A DNA stretch of 64,000 bases from Candidatus Sulfotelmatobacter sp. GTDB taxonomy: Bacteria > Acidobacteriota > Terriglobia > Terriglobales > Acidobacteriaceae. Of the stretch, positions 34,595 to 43,430 are shown piece by piece. A program made the position numbers and the translations under genes. Positions within the stretch are counted from its first letter, which is position 1. Each line of letters begins with the position of its first letter. The DNA lies in assembly GCA_025462865.1 (NCBI GenBank), contig JAOAPI010000084.1, positions 1 to 64,000 of the forward strand, given 5' to 3'. The notes under the pieces are model-generated. The model did not search any database. It saw only the letters and a program-made list of their open reading frames with translations, and was not told where the DNA came from.

Positions 34595-36307
34595 ATGTTT
34601 GCGCGAAGCACAATTCCCTGCCTTAGTCTGGCACTCTTTGAGCTGTTTGCGGTTAGGTTCGTGGCAGCTCAGAACGCCACTCCCGCGGCCCAGCCTCCGG
34701 GAACGGCCCAGTCAGCGCCCTCAGTTTCCACGCGCAAGGCTGTTGCATTTGATGATTTTGTCGACTCGGCCATCCGGCAGGAACGTCGCATGACCGACCT
34801 GCTACGCAACTTCAAGCCGGTCGTCGAGACCTATATTCAGAAACAACAGCCTGACGCCGCCCTGGGGACGTCTCCTAAAAACGACGAATATTTCTTAAGC
34901 CGTCTGGATCTGGCTGGCAATGCTGCCAGCACTTCGGCATTTGCAGACGACGAGAACTTGAAGCGAGGTGTGGGAAGGATATTGCACAAGATTGAGGAGC
35001 CTTTCGCGGCAGCCGGCTTCGCGCAGGCGTTATTCCCGGACCTGGACCACTTCGACCGGCAGAACTACTCGTTCGAATTTGTCCGCTGGGAGATTCTTGG
35101 CGAGCTGCGTTGCGCGGCCGTGGACGTGAAGCCTCGTGAGAATTCGGGAAATCATCGCTTCGTCGGCCGCATCTGGGTGGAAGATCAGGACTTCAACCTA
35201 GTGCGTTTCACCGGAACGTACACCTCGAAGGCGTTCTCCAAGCACGCGTTTCACTTCGACAGTTGGCGGCTGAACACTCTGGGCACTATGTGGATGCCCG
35301 CGTATGTTTACACCGAGGAGTCGGATCCTAAAGATTCCTCGAGCCACGGACTCTGGTTTAAAGCTCAAACCCGGATCTGGGGTTACGACATGGCGCACGC
35401 AGGGGATCATCGGGAGTATGCCAAACCCCTGACGGACACGCCGGTGTGGATTGATCCTAAGCGGCACGAAGCTTCGCAGGACTTGAGCCCCGCCTACACT
35501 CTGGGGCAATCAACCTACACACCGGACGACAATGTTGTGGAGCGGTTGCAGGTTGCCGGACTGATGGCTCCTGACGGTGAAGTCAACCGGATCCTGCAGA
35601 CCGTGGTCAACAATCTGATGGTGACCAACGATCTCGACCTTGCCGGGGTTCGTTGCCGTGTGCTGCTCACAACGCCGCTGGAGTCGTTTGTGATGGGACG
35701 AACCATCGTCCTCAGCCGCGGGCTTCTCGATGTGCTACCCGATGAGGGGACGCTCGCCGCGGTTCTGGCGCACGAACTGGCTCACATCGTTTTGGGCCAT
35801 TCCGTGGAAGCCGGGTATTTGTCGGGCCTGACGTTGCCTTTCTCGGATCTGGAGATCTTTGCGCACCTGAACTTTCATTTCGATCCCGCGCAGGAAACCG
35901 ACGCCGACAAAAAAGGCCTGGAACTGTTTTCGAAGTCACCCTATAAAGATCAACTCGCCAATGCTGGACTCTTCCTGAAAGCTCTGGAAGCACGCTCTCC
36001 GCAATTGCCGAACCTGCTGCATGGGCGCTTCAGTAACGATTTCGGAAGCAGCCACCTGATCGGAATGCAGGCGCTGGCACATAGCGCAAAGCCTCTGCAA
36101 ATGGATCGGGTGGATCAAATCTCTGCCTTGCCGCTGGGCTCACGAGTTGCAGTTGATCCCTGGTCGGACCGCATTGAGATGCTTAAGAGCAAACCCGTCC
36201 GCCTGGAATCTGCTTCAGAGAAAATGCCGTTCGAGGTGAGCCCGTTCTTTCCGCACCTCAAGCGGCGAGATGAACCGCAAAAAGGTCAGGCGAGGACACA
36301 GCCGTAG
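34595..36307 (+). CDS. M48-family metalloprotease, secreted
   Basis: 570 residues. Signal peptide (about 1-25), a beta-rich domain (about 90-290, WEILGELRCAAVDVKP, VGRIWVEDQDFNLVRFTGTY) that resembles lipoprotein-carrier-like folds, then an M48 peptidase domain with the zinc motif AHELAH (HExxH) and the third ligand Glu in AQETDADKKG. M48 proteins of the BepA/YcaL/LoiP group act in envelope quality control, which suits the export signal. TAGACT ends nine bases before the ATG. There is no TPR domain, unlike BepA. Confidence 0.85.
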   Translation: MFARSTIPCLSLALFELFAVRFVAAQNATPAAQPPGTAQSAPSVSTRKAVAFDDFVDSAIRQERRMTDLLRNFKPVVETYIQKQQPDAALGTSPKNDEYFLSRLDLAGNAASTSAFADDENLKRGVGRILHKIEEPFAAAGFAQALFPDLDHFDRQNYSFEFVRWEILGELRCAAVDVKPRENSGNHRFVGRIWVEDQDFNLVRFTGTYTSKAFSKHAFHFDSWRLNTLGTMWMPAYVYTEESDPKDSSSHGLWFKAQTRIWGYDMAHAGDHREYAKPLTDTPVWIDPKRHEASQDLSPAYTLGQSTYTPDDNVVERLQVAGLMAPDGEVNRILQTVVNNLMVTNDLDLAGVRCRVLLTTPLESFVMGRTIVLSRGLLDVLPDEGTLAAVLAHELAHIVLGHSVEAGYLSGLTLPFSDLEIFAHLNFHFDPAQETDADKKGLELFSKSPYKDQLANAGLFLKALEARSPQLPNLLHGRFSNDFGSSHLIGMQALAHSAKPLQMDRVDQISALPLGSRVAVDPWSDRIEMLKSKPVRLESASEKMPFEVSPFFPHLKRRDEPQKGQARTQP

Positions 36308-36340
36308 CAATGTCTTGACGAGGTCATGGCGGGACCCGCG

Positions 36341-36364
36341 TCAATGAGCGCAATGGCGATGTTA
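36341..36364. repeat. Family B palindrome, copy a (right arm)
   Basis: CAATGAGCGCAATGGCGATG then TTAC, 37 bases before the DUF4259 gene. It matches the right arm of the copy at 37175-37220; the left arm (ATTACACTCA) is degenerate or missing here. Confidence 0.6.
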
Positions 36365-36400
36365 CGTAATTGCTGCCCACAGTGTTAGCCTTGTGACGTT

Positions 36401-37141
36401 ATGGGTGCGTGGGGAACGACACTTTTCTCTGACGATGCCGCATGTGATGTGCGCGACTCCTACGTTGATCTTGTTGGCGATGGTCTGACCGGACATGAAG
36501 CGACGAAGGCGCTTCTGCATGATTGGGCCGCTTCTCTGAACGATCCTGACGAGTCCTCCGTGTTTTGGTTGGCACTTGCGGCCACTCAGTGGAGATGTGG
36601 GCGGCTTGATGGGCGCGTCTTGCAACAAGCGCTGACCGTCATCGACGGCGGAACGGACGTAGCTAGATGGGAGTCCGGTTCGAAGGATTTCAAGAAACGT
36701 AAGACCGTTCTGGAAAAACTCCGTGCTCAACTCATTTCTCCGCAACCTCCCGAGAGGCACATTCCAAAACGATTCCGGGATTCGAACGAATGGCAAATCG
36801 GTGATCTCGTTGCCTACCGAATGCAGTCCGGCCGTTTCGTCATTTTGCGGACCATCGGTCACCACAGTGATAAGGGCGGAACAGGCCCTATCTGTGAGCT
36901 TCTCGATTGGAGCGGCGAGGAACTACCAAAGTCATTCAAATCCGTTGACATTCGTAAAAGCCGCGGGTCGAGACCCATCACTCAGTTCCTGCTTGGACGA
37001 ACACGGGCCAAAGAAAGACCAGATGACCGACTCCAGTATCTCGGCGTGAACCTTAAGCCGTCACAGAAACCCGGAGGATTCGCGGTCTTGTTGTGGAGGT
37101 GGTTCGATAAAACGCTGCGAGAGGATTTCGGACTGGAATAA
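36401..37141 (+). CDS. DUF4259-domain protein
   Basis: 246 residues. The first 130 match the DUF4259 pattern (opening MGAWGTTLFSDDAACDVRDSY, then FWLALAATQWRCGRLD), a domain of unknown function scattered through bacteria, sometimes seen near toxin-immunity-like loci. The rest is a beta-rich unassigned region (DLVAYRMQSGRFVILRTIGHHSDKGG). No signal peptide, so cytoplasmic. It is the first gene of the block bordered by family B palindromes. Confidence 0.75.
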   Translation: MGAWGTTLFSDDAACDVRDSYVDLVGDGLTGHEATKALLHDWAASLNDPDESSVFWLALAATQWRCGRLDGRVLQQALTVIDGGTDVARWESGSKDFKKRKTVLEKLRAQLISPQPPERHIPKRFRDSNEWQIGDLVAYRMQSGRFVILRTIGHHSDKGGTGPICELLDWSGEELPKSFKSVDIRKSRGSRPITQFLLGRTRAKERPDDRLQYLGVNLKPSQKPGGFAVLLWRWFDKTLREDFGLE

Positions 37142-37174
37142 GGCACGGCGACTAACCGATTGTTGACGAATCAC

Positions 37175-37220
37175 GCGATTACACTCAAAACCCTGTCAAT
37201 GAGTGCTATGGCGATGTTAC
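37175..37220. repeat. Family B palindrome, copy b
   Basis: Arms TTACACTCA (37179-37187) and TGAGTGCTA (37200-37208) enclose a 12-base loop, followed by TGGCGATGTTAC. It lies between two convergent genes and contains the stop of the minus-strand gene. Confidence 0.7.
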
Positions 37221-38107
37221 ACCAGCGATTGTGTTGGCGCGCTGTCGCTACCGCGAACTTGGGACGGGATGGCGGCCGCAAACACGCGATTTTTACGCCA
37301 CAGCAGAAAGGCGATTGCCCCTAACGGTCCCGTGATCTGGAGCATCCAAGGCCCGTATGCCGTGCAGGTTACGTTTGCAATGAGGGGCAGCAGTTTCACC
37401 TGAACAGACAACGGAGTGAACGACCAGTGTCCAGTCGTCCAGTTCACGGTTAGTCGGCAGACGCCGGGTACCATTAGCATCAGCCAAATCCACTTCTTCT
37501 TTCCCGTTTCTGTCCGAGCACACAGCACAAAAACATACAAGCCGAACACCGACACTAGAATAGCGAGAAGCAGACCTGCATATTGAGAGACGCCTTTGTC
37601 CAGAATGGTGAACTCGTTGTACACCTCGACCGACTCCGAAATTGGCCGGACAAAAAGTCCAGCGATCGTCTTACCCTCGCCTTTCTTTTGAATGAAAACC
37701 TGAGCGAGAAACCAACTTCTAGACGACAACTCGGCTTTTCCATCTACAGCCGTTAGCGCCGGGGAAAACTCGTATTCTAGAGTGACGCTCGTTGTCGAGG
37801 AGCCTTTGCTGTGTGAGGCATCCACCGTTTTTATCGAGGCCGGTTCACGAGTTGGAAACATTTCAGCCATTGCTGCCAGCTTGCTCTGAAGATCAGCATT
37901 CTTTACGCTAGGATCGAGACGTTCTTCGACCTGTTCGAATTGCTTTTGCCGAAGCAGTTCAACGGATTTTATTGCTAGGGATTCATCGTCTTGGGGCGTC
38001 ATCCTTCTCATAAGGCTGGCTCGATCATAGCCAGCGAACTTGAAATAGCTGTCTCGATCGCAGCGTACCTGAAACAGAATCAAGAGCAAAATAACGCACC
38101 AGCGCAT
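37217..38107 (-). CDS. Hypothetical membrane protein
   Basis: About 296 residues from ATG 38107 (preceded by a GGGGGTGG run); a longer start at 38176 is possible. An N-terminal hydrophobic segment (MRWCVILLLILFQVRC) is a signal or anchor, a soluble region of about 150 residues follows, then three or so C-terminal helices (GLLLAILVSVFGLYVFVLC, WIWLMLMVPGVCRLTV, GPLGAIAFLLWR). I do not recognise the family. The last residues SDSAPTQSLV are encoded by repeat DNA (37223-37252 and the family B arm), suggesting that repeat insertion rewrote its C terminus. Confidence 0.6.
   Translation of the reverse strand: MRWCVILLLILFQVRCDRDSYFKFAGYDRASLMRRMTPQDDESLAIKSVELLRQKQFEQVEERLDPSVKNADLQSKLAAMAEMFPTREPASIKTVDASHSKGSSTTSVTLEYEFSPALTAVDGKAELSSRSWFLAQVFIQKKGEGKTIAGLFVRPISESVEVYNEFTILDKGVSQYAGLLLAILVSVFGLYVFVLCARTETGKKKWIWLMLMVPGVCRLTVNWTTGHWSFTPLSVQVKLLPLIANVTCTAYGPWMLQITGPLGAIAFLLWRKNRVFAAAIPSQVRGSDSAPTQSLV
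37223..37252. repeat. Family C-like segment at the C terminus of a coding sequence
   Basis: On the minus strand this reads GCGACAGCGCGCCAACACAA, like the 18660-18700 segment, and encodes SDSAPTQS. It directly adjoins family B copy b. Confidence 0.45.
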
Positions 38108-38236
38108 CCGACCACCCCCGCCCAGACGAGGTTCAGTAGAGGCATTCTTCTCCGGTGTCAATGCAGGTAGAGTCATGGTTGCGCTTCGTCACTGTACCCC
38201 GCTGCATGGAGGAATTCCAGATACTTGTTTTAAACA

Positions 38237-38300
38237 GGCGATTACGCTCATTGAGAATCCGCGTCTGGAGTCGATGAGTGTAAGGGCGATGTTTCGCCAA
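38237..38300. repeat. Family B palindrome, copy c
   Basis: Left arm GGCGATTACGCTCA, right arm TGAGTGTAAGGGCGAT, with a longer loop than copy b. It ends 27 bases before the start of the next plus-strand gene. Confidence 0.7.
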
Positions 38301-38315
38301 CCAGCGCAAATGCCG

Positions 38316-38321
38316 GATAAT
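38316..38321 (+). promoter_or_regulatory. -10-like GATAAT, 6 bases before ATG 38328
   Basis: GATAAT then six bases then ATG, the same geometry as at 2423, 7283 and 28072. The upstream flank is family B copy c, so the repeat may supply part of the promoter. Confidence 0.4.
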
Positions 38322-38327
38322 GGCGAC

Positions 38328-39128
38328 ATGAGAAACCACCCTACTCAAGGTGTGACCCTCCTGCTCATGCTCTTGACCCTGCCGTGCGCCGGTCAGAAAA
38401 CGGGCTACAACAAAGAGGCGGAGCTTGATGAGAAAGGGAACATTTTCGTCAGCTCGGATGCTGGCAGGCTTATCTGGATGGCCGACACCGGGCACTGCTC
38501 AGAGACCATTTTTGCGACTGACAGACAAACTCTCGGCTGCATGGTCGCTCCCGCTACCGATGTTTTCCCACCAGCACCGAGCCTGAAGCTGGAGATTTAT
38601 CTAAAAGGTGGCAAGAAGCGCACGATTGAGCCGGGTGCGCCGATTCTGGACTGGCATTTCTGGGAAGAAGGACGAGAGGTAGCAGTTCATTCCGGCCTGA
38701 ACGTGCGGCGAGGAACCTATGCCCTCTACGAATCTTCAACCGCTCGCGTCATCGAGAATTTAGCAGAGCCAGCGGATGAAATGGCGCTACCGCAATGGGC
38801 GAAGAGTCAGTCACAAATTCAGGACGAAGCTGTACCAATGAGCGCGGCGCTCTCGCAAGAGCGAACTTACTGGATTGCGAAAGTCCTGCGGCAAATCCAG
38901 AAGATTGAACCCGGCATGCGAAGAAAGGACCTCGGCGGCATGTTGGCGACCGAAGGCGGTCTATCGAACCGCTTCCAGCGGACCTATGTGCATGTCGATT
39001 GTCCCTACATCAAGGTAAACGTCAGATTCAAGGCGGCAAGCGATGAGACCAACGCTCTGAATGAGGACCCTGACGACACTATTGAGTCTGTCTCGCAGCC
39101 GTTCATTCAGTGGAGCACGGTGGATTGA
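38328..39128 (+). CDS. Hypothetical secreted protein
   Basis: About 266 residues from ATG 38328, giving a signal peptide (TQGVTLLLMLLTLPCAGQ). The mature part has strands such as EAELDEKGNIFVSSDAGRLI and VAVHSGLNVRRGTYALYES, and a C-terminal helical region with RTYWIAKVLRQIQKIEPGMRRKDLG. No catalytic motif is recognised and no family name can be given. The longest frame starts at 38175 but includes repeat DNA and lacks a ribosome binding site. It belongs to the palindrome-bordered block. Confidence 0.65.
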   Translation: MRNHPTQGVTLLLMLLTLPCAGQKTGYNKEAELDEKGNIFVSSDAGRLIWMADTGHCSETIFATDRQTLGCMVAPATDVFPPAPSLKLEIYLKGGKKRTIEPGAPILDWHFWEEGREVAVHSGLNVRRGTYALYESSTARVIENLAEPADEMALPQWAKSQSQIQDEAVPMSAALSQERTYWIAKVLRQIQKIEPGMRRKDLGGMLATEGGLSNRFQRTYVHVDCPYIKVNVRFKAASDETNALNEDPDDTIESVSQPFIQWSTVD

Positions 39129-39152
39129 GCCGTGGGTCAAGTGACGAAATCA

Positions 39153-39196
39153 GGCGATTACACTCAGAACCCGTAGTCGGTTGCGATGGCAATTCG
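39153..39196. repeat. Family B palindrome, copy d
   Basis: Left arm GGCGATTACACTCA is well kept; the right arm is diverged (TTGCGATGGCAATT). It sits between convergent genes. Confidence 0.55.
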
Positions 39197-39246
39197 GGAC
39201 GCTGACGTCGCTTTAGCCAAAGCACCAGAAATCCGAGAAATCCGGG

Positions 39247-39288
39247 GCACAGACCGGACGTTCCCAAATTTATGAAACTGGAAACCAT
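39247..39288. repeat. Direct repeat, left copy, flanking the propeller kinase gene
   Basis: Begins GCACAGACCGGACGTTCCC and ends AAACCAT. By eye about 36 of 42 positions match 42663-42704, in the same orientation, at the other end of the kinase gene. Confidence 0.65.
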
Positions 39289-39302
39289 TTTGGTCGCAAA
39301 AA

Positions 39303-42300
39303 CTAGGCACCGTCCCGTCTGTCTCCAGTTCTCCCGTCCCCAATTCCATCTCCAGTTTCCCCGGTAGGTAATGTGAAGCAGAATCTTGCGCCGCGTGGAG
39401 AATTGCCGACTGCCCATAGGCGGCCTCCGTGTGATTCGACAATGGAGCGGCTGATCCGCAGTCCCATGCCTGTGCCGTGCGTCTTGGTCGTAAAGAACGC
39501 ATTGAAGATTTTGTCCGTCTGTTGCTCCGGAAGCCCCACCCCAGTATCGCTGACCGAGATCAGTACCTGACTATTTTCGCCGCGCTGCGACTGGATGGTG
39601 AGTTCCCGCGTCCCATCCACATCCTTCATTGCGTCGATGCTGTTCATCATGAGATTCATCAGTACCTGCTGCAATTGCACTCGATCTCCCCTGAGTTGGA
39701 GAAGATCTTGCGCCAGCTCCGTGCGCACCCATATTGAATAGAGCGCCGCTTCACTACGCAGGAGAACGATCATCTCTTGAATGATTTCATTAACGTCGAT
39801 CAACTCCTGTTCTGGACTGCCCTTTTTGAAGAGCAGGCGAACCCCCTTGATGATCTCCGCCGCACGGGTTGCGTCCTTGACCACTCTCGACGCAGCTCCG
39901 CGCGCTTCCTGCAGATCGGGTTGATCGCGCGAAAGCCAGCGAACGCAGGTGTTGGCGTCGGCGACGGCCGCGGCAATCGGTTGATTCACTTCGTGCGCCA
40001 GCGAAGCGGTCAGTTCCCCCAGGCTGCTCATCCGGTTGGCATGTGTGAGATCGGTCCGCGCCTGACGCAGCGCTTCTTCGGCTTCTTTGCGTTCGCGGTA
40101 GCGCTGCTCGATGCTCCGTACGCGGAGGCGATAGATCCCCAATAGTAATGCCAGAAAAGCTGCCACGCACGACACGCGGAACCAGGTGGTCTGGTAGTAG
40201 GCCGGGGCAATGGAGAAATCCAGGAATGTGCCGGCCTCGTTCCATACTCCGTTGTTATTACAGGCGGTCACGCGGAAGCGGTAGGCGCCCGGAGCAAGAT
40301 TCGAATACTGCGCCTGTCGCTCGTTGACGACCTCCTTCCAGTCCGGGTCCTGGCCTTCGAGCTTATAACGAAAACGAACCTTCTCCGGCGCGACGAAGCT
40401 GAGCGCCGTGTAATCGATCTTGAGATCGCGAACCAGCGGCGGCAGCTTCGGTCGCAAGGAGGATGCATCGCCGGATAAGTTCTGCCAGTAGGTTTTGCGG
40501 TCCGCGGTAACTCGCTCGATGTGCACCGGAGGCGGAATTTGGTTGACGGGCAGGTGACGCGGATCGATGACGCTCACGCCGTCGAGAGGCAAGAACCACA
40601 ATTTTCCATTCGCGGTCTTGGCAACAAGCGGGGTATAGCCAGTAGTGAGAGCACGGCTCCTCACTCCATCGGAACTGTCGAAAACCGTGTTCTGGACCGT
40701 CCGCTTTGGATCGGTGACCCACGCGTTCACCTCCGCCTCTGCAATGCGCACCAATCCGCAGGCCATGTACAGCCAGACTGAATGAGCGTCGTCTCGCATC
40801 ATCCAGAAGACCGTATCGCATGGCAATCCGTTCCGACTGGTGAGAGTAGCGACCCTGCCATTTTTCACGCGGCTCAGCCCGCCCTCGGTTGCGGCCCACA
40901 GCGCGCCATCCGAATCAAGGTTCAGGCTGGTGACAATACCCTCACCCAACCCATCAGCGGCTGCATACGATTCGCGAACCTTGCCGTCTTTGAAATACGC
41001 CACGCCACCCTGCGAAAATCCAAGCCATAGACCGCCCGGGACGGGACCAGCGAGTAGAGCCATAGCCCAGTCCTTCCGTCCCAGGCTGGCCCAAGAGATT
41101 TGGTCGACGACACGCCCGTCCCGCAAATGGAAAAGGCCGTGATGCTGGTCGCTTATCCAGAGATTCCCGGAATTGTCCCCGGTGATGGAATGCACCTGTC
41201 CGCCCGGCGCGACCAATCCCAACACAGAAGTGACGTGTCTTTGGGACGCTGGCCCATTATCGACGCCGGCGGGGCTCGTCCTCACGGGAGTAAACCGTCC
41301 ATTCTCAAAGTAGGCCGCTCCATTCTCGGTGAACGCCCAAATTCGCCCGCTATCGTCCTGAAAGAGCGATTCCACACCGTCATCCGGCAATCCGCCATCG
41401 ACCGTCTCGCGCACATTGGGTTCTCGTTCTTGTTTTGTGCCGGTGCTCTGAGCCTGTGCTGCTCGCTTACGGTAAATCGTGATCTGCCCGTTTTCCCATC
41501 GGTTCAAACCGTCAGGAGTGCCAAGCCAAACGCTGCCGTCCCTGGCCCCTAAAACGGACCAAACGATGCCATTCGACAAACCTTGCTTCATAGAAATGGT
41601 GGGGACGGCGAAGTCGCGAAAACGGTCGATGCCATTCAGGGTAGCTACCCAAATATTGCCTTCACGATCTTCGAAGAGCTTATTAATGTAATCGCCAGAC
41701 AGACCGTCAGAGTGCGTAAAGCCATCTGTCCTTCCCTGGTGTACGTGCAAGAGGCCCCGGTCCGGGGTTCCGATCCACAGACCGCCATTACGATCCCAGA
41801 GCAACCTGGCCGCCTGGAACCGCGACCTGGTACCTGGAAGCGAGTACGCCTCGACCTTCCCGTCAACGAGCGTCTTGATTCCGTCCTGGGTGGCGAGCAA
41901 GAGTGTGCCGTTGCCGCTCTCATTCAGAGTTTGCGAGGAGGTGCCGATCACCCGGTTCATCGGATAGAGTTTCGGAGGACCAGGCTTCCATCTCCACAGC
42001 CCGGTCTGCGCTCCCGCCCAAAGGCTGCCTCGGCTATCTTCGTATAAAGATGCCACCCACAAGCCGAGACTGCCGTCGTCTCCGTAGCACAGGGGGTTGC
42101 CACTCTGAATCGCGCAGAGCCTCCCAATGGAACCCCTATACCCACCGGCCCAGACCGTGCCTTCATGATCCTCGACGAGCGCATCAACAGTCTGTCCAGC
42201 TAGCTCCCGATACTCCGTCAACTTGCCGTCCTTCCAGCTGGCCAGCCCTTTGTAAGTGCCAATCCAGAGACGCCCATCACGTGCGGTGAGCAGGTTTCGA

Positions 42301-42596
42301 ACGTAAGGGCTGGGGAGATGCCCGCCAGCGGTCTGATCCCATAAGACGTTCCGAACGCCATCGAACCGAAGCAATCCGAATTCGGTGCCGAGCCAGAGAT
42401 AACCGTCGGGCGTCTGAGCAATTGAAGTGACCCTGCCTTTGGAAAATCCTTCGCGGATTTTCCACGCGTTGTGCGCGTATTGACTGATATCGAGAGATGG
42501 GTCTAATGCGAAAGCGCAACAGCAACACGCCAGCAGGATGCCTAGCGCGGTCACGGTCCCTCTTGGTCTGCGCGCTCTTTCCATGCAGGCGTACAT
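39303..42596 (-). CDS. Two-component-propeller sensor histidine kinase
   Basis: About 1097 residues. Signal/anchor (about 10-32), two seven-bladed Reg_prop beta-propellers (about 40-690; repeats such as DGYLWLGTEFGLLRFDG and GGLWIGTPDRGLLH), a Y_Y_Y domain (about 725-795), one TM helix (about 802-825), then HisKA with LTASLAHEVNQPIAA and HATPase with NLMMNSIDAM, DTGVGL and GTGMGL. It senses a periplasmic ligand, often a glycan in related hybrid systems, but here without a receiver or AraC output, so the partner is elsewhere. ATG 42596 has AAGGG five bases upstream. The C-terminal tail is a low-complexity GETGDGIGDGRTGDRRDG. Confidence 0.9.
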   Translation of the reverse strand: MYACMERARRPRGTVTALGILLACCCCAFALDPSLDISQYAHNAWKIREGFSKGRVTSIAQTPDGYLWLGTEFGLLRFDGVRNVLWDQTAGGHLPSPYVRNLLTARDGRLWIGTYKGLASWKDGKLTEYRELAGQTVDALVEDHEGTVWAGGYRGSIGRLCAIQSGNPLCYGDDGSLGLWVASLYEDSRGSLWAGAQTGLWRWKPGPPKLYPMNRVIGTSSQTLNESGNGTLLLATQDGIKTLVDGKVEAYSLPGTRSRFQAARLLWDRNGGLWIGTPDRGLLHVHQGRTDGFTHSDGLSGDYINKLFEDREGNIWVATLNGIDRFRDFAVPTISMKQGLSNGIVWSVLGARDGSVWLGTPDGLNRWENGQITIYRKRAAQAQSTGTKQEREPNVRETVDGGLPDDGVESLFQDDSGRIWAFTENGAAYFENGRFTPVRTSPAGVDNGPASQRHVTSVLGLVAPGGQVHSITGDNSGNLWISDQHHGLFHLRDGRVVDQISWASLGRKDWAMALLAGPVPGGLWLGFSQGGVAYFKDGKVRESYAAADGLGEGIVTSLNLDSDGALWAATEGGLSRVKNGRVATLTSRNGLPCDTVFWMMRDDAHSVWLYMACGLVRIAEAEVNAWVTDPKRTVQNTVFDSSDGVRSRALTTGYTPLVAKTANGKLWFLPLDGVSVIDPRHLPVNQIPPPVHIERVTADRKTYWQNLSGDASSLRPKLPPLVRDLKIDYTALSFVAPEKVRFRYKLEGQDPDWKEVVNERQAQYSNLAPGAYRFRVTACNNNGVWNEAGTFLDFSIAPAYYQTTWFRVSCVAAFLALLLGIYRLRVRSIEQRYRERKEAEEALRQARTDLTHANRMSSLGELTASLAHEVNQPIAAAVADANTCVRWLSRDQPDLQEARGAASRVVKDATRAAEIIKGVRLLFKKGSPEQELIDVNEIIQEMIVLLRSEAALYSIWVRTELAQDLLQLRGDRVQLQQVLMNLMMNSIDAMKDVDGTRELTIQSQRGENSQVLISVSDTGVGLPEQQTDKIFNAFFTTKTHGTGMGLRISRSIVESHGGRLWAVGNSPRGARFCFTLPTGETGDGIGDGRTGDRRDGA

Positions 42597-42662
42597 TTTA
42601 GCCCTTAGCGATACGTTGGTCATCTGCCAGACTTTGTCGTCCGAAGTGTGGGAAAAAACCAC

Positions 42663-42704
42663 GCACAGACGGTACGTTCCCCAATGTATGAAACTAGGAA
42701 TCAT
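42663..42704. repeat. Direct repeat, right copy, flanking the propeller kinase gene
   Basis: Begins GCACAGACGGTACGTTCCCC; partner of 39247-39288. It runs directly into family B copy e. Confidence 0.65.
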
Positions 42705-42730
42705 GAGTGTAACGGCGATATTTCACCAAC
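42702..42730. repeat. Family B palindrome, copy e (right arm)
   Basis: CATGAGTGTAACGGCGATA then TTTCACCAAC, very similar to the right arm of copy c (38274-38302). No left arm precedes it; the direct repeat does instead. Confidence 0.6.
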
Positions 42731-42851
42731 TGCGAGATCCATTCTGGATTGGCGACCATCCGCCAGTAATGGCGCCGGAACCCGCGGGAAGCTGAGTGTG
42801 GTGGGGTTCACCAGACAAGCTGGAACAGACGCGAACTAACGGCTTCAATCG

Positions 42852-43277
42852 TCACACTGCTCTCGTCTTCGCCGAGAGCCACGCGGCTGCGATCAGACAT
42901 ACTGTAATCAGGATTGAAAAAACGATCGGGGTGGTGAAGGCGTATCTCCAGCTCAAAGCTGTGATTGCGACAAAGCAAATGGCGAGCGCCCACGCAATGC
43001 TGCGCACGCGTGTCAAAGTCTCTGCCGGAAGTCCGCCCAGCAGCCACGCTAATACCGCCGCGAACAAGAGAAATATGGAGAAGAAAAGGCCGAACGCGCT
43101 GAAGAAGTCCCAATAAGTCCGGTTAAACCCTTGCGCGTCAAAGTGGACGGAGCGCATTAACCCAAGAACCGCGCCCGCTCCCCATTCCGGATTATTCTGG
43201 CGAAACCCAAACGTATGTCCGGCAGCAAAGAGGAGCAGCAGAACAGCAGCGATTCGATAAAACAAAGAGGCCTTCAT
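42852..43277 (-). CDS. Small four-helix membrane protein, unknown function
   Basis: 141 residues. Four hydrophobic segments: LFYRIAAVLLLLFAAGHTFG, the region around FFSAFGLFFSIFLLFAAVLAWLL, IAWALAICFVAITALSW and FSILITVCLIAAAWL. The motif GHTFGF near TM1 and GFNRTYWDFFSAFGL recur, from memory, in a family of uncharacterised membrane proteins. The start has GGAGG six bases upstream. It is not obviously linked to its neighbours. Confidence 0.75.
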   Translation of the reverse strand: MKASLFYRIAAVLLLLFAAGHTFGFRQNNPEWGAGAVLGLMRSVHFDAQGFNRTYWDFFSAFGLFFSIFLLFAAVLAWLLGGLPAETLTRVRSIAWALAICFVAITALSWRYAFTTPIVFSILITVCLIAAAWLSAKTRAV

Positions 43278-43430
43278 GTCTTGCCTCCAGAGATAACGGC
43301 TGAAGTGTACCACCGTGCTAGTGCACTCGTTTCACGCGACGATGGGCCCGTCGGCTTGTTCGTTCGCATTCGTTCGCACGGGTGTCAATTCGGAGTTAAC
43401 CAAAACAAATAGCGAGGACAGAAAAGAAAT

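Noticed and set aside
36341..42730. True integron with attC sites
   Set aside because: No integrase is adjacent, the genes alternate in strand, and I could not find paired RYYYAAC / GTTRRRY core sites in the palindromes.
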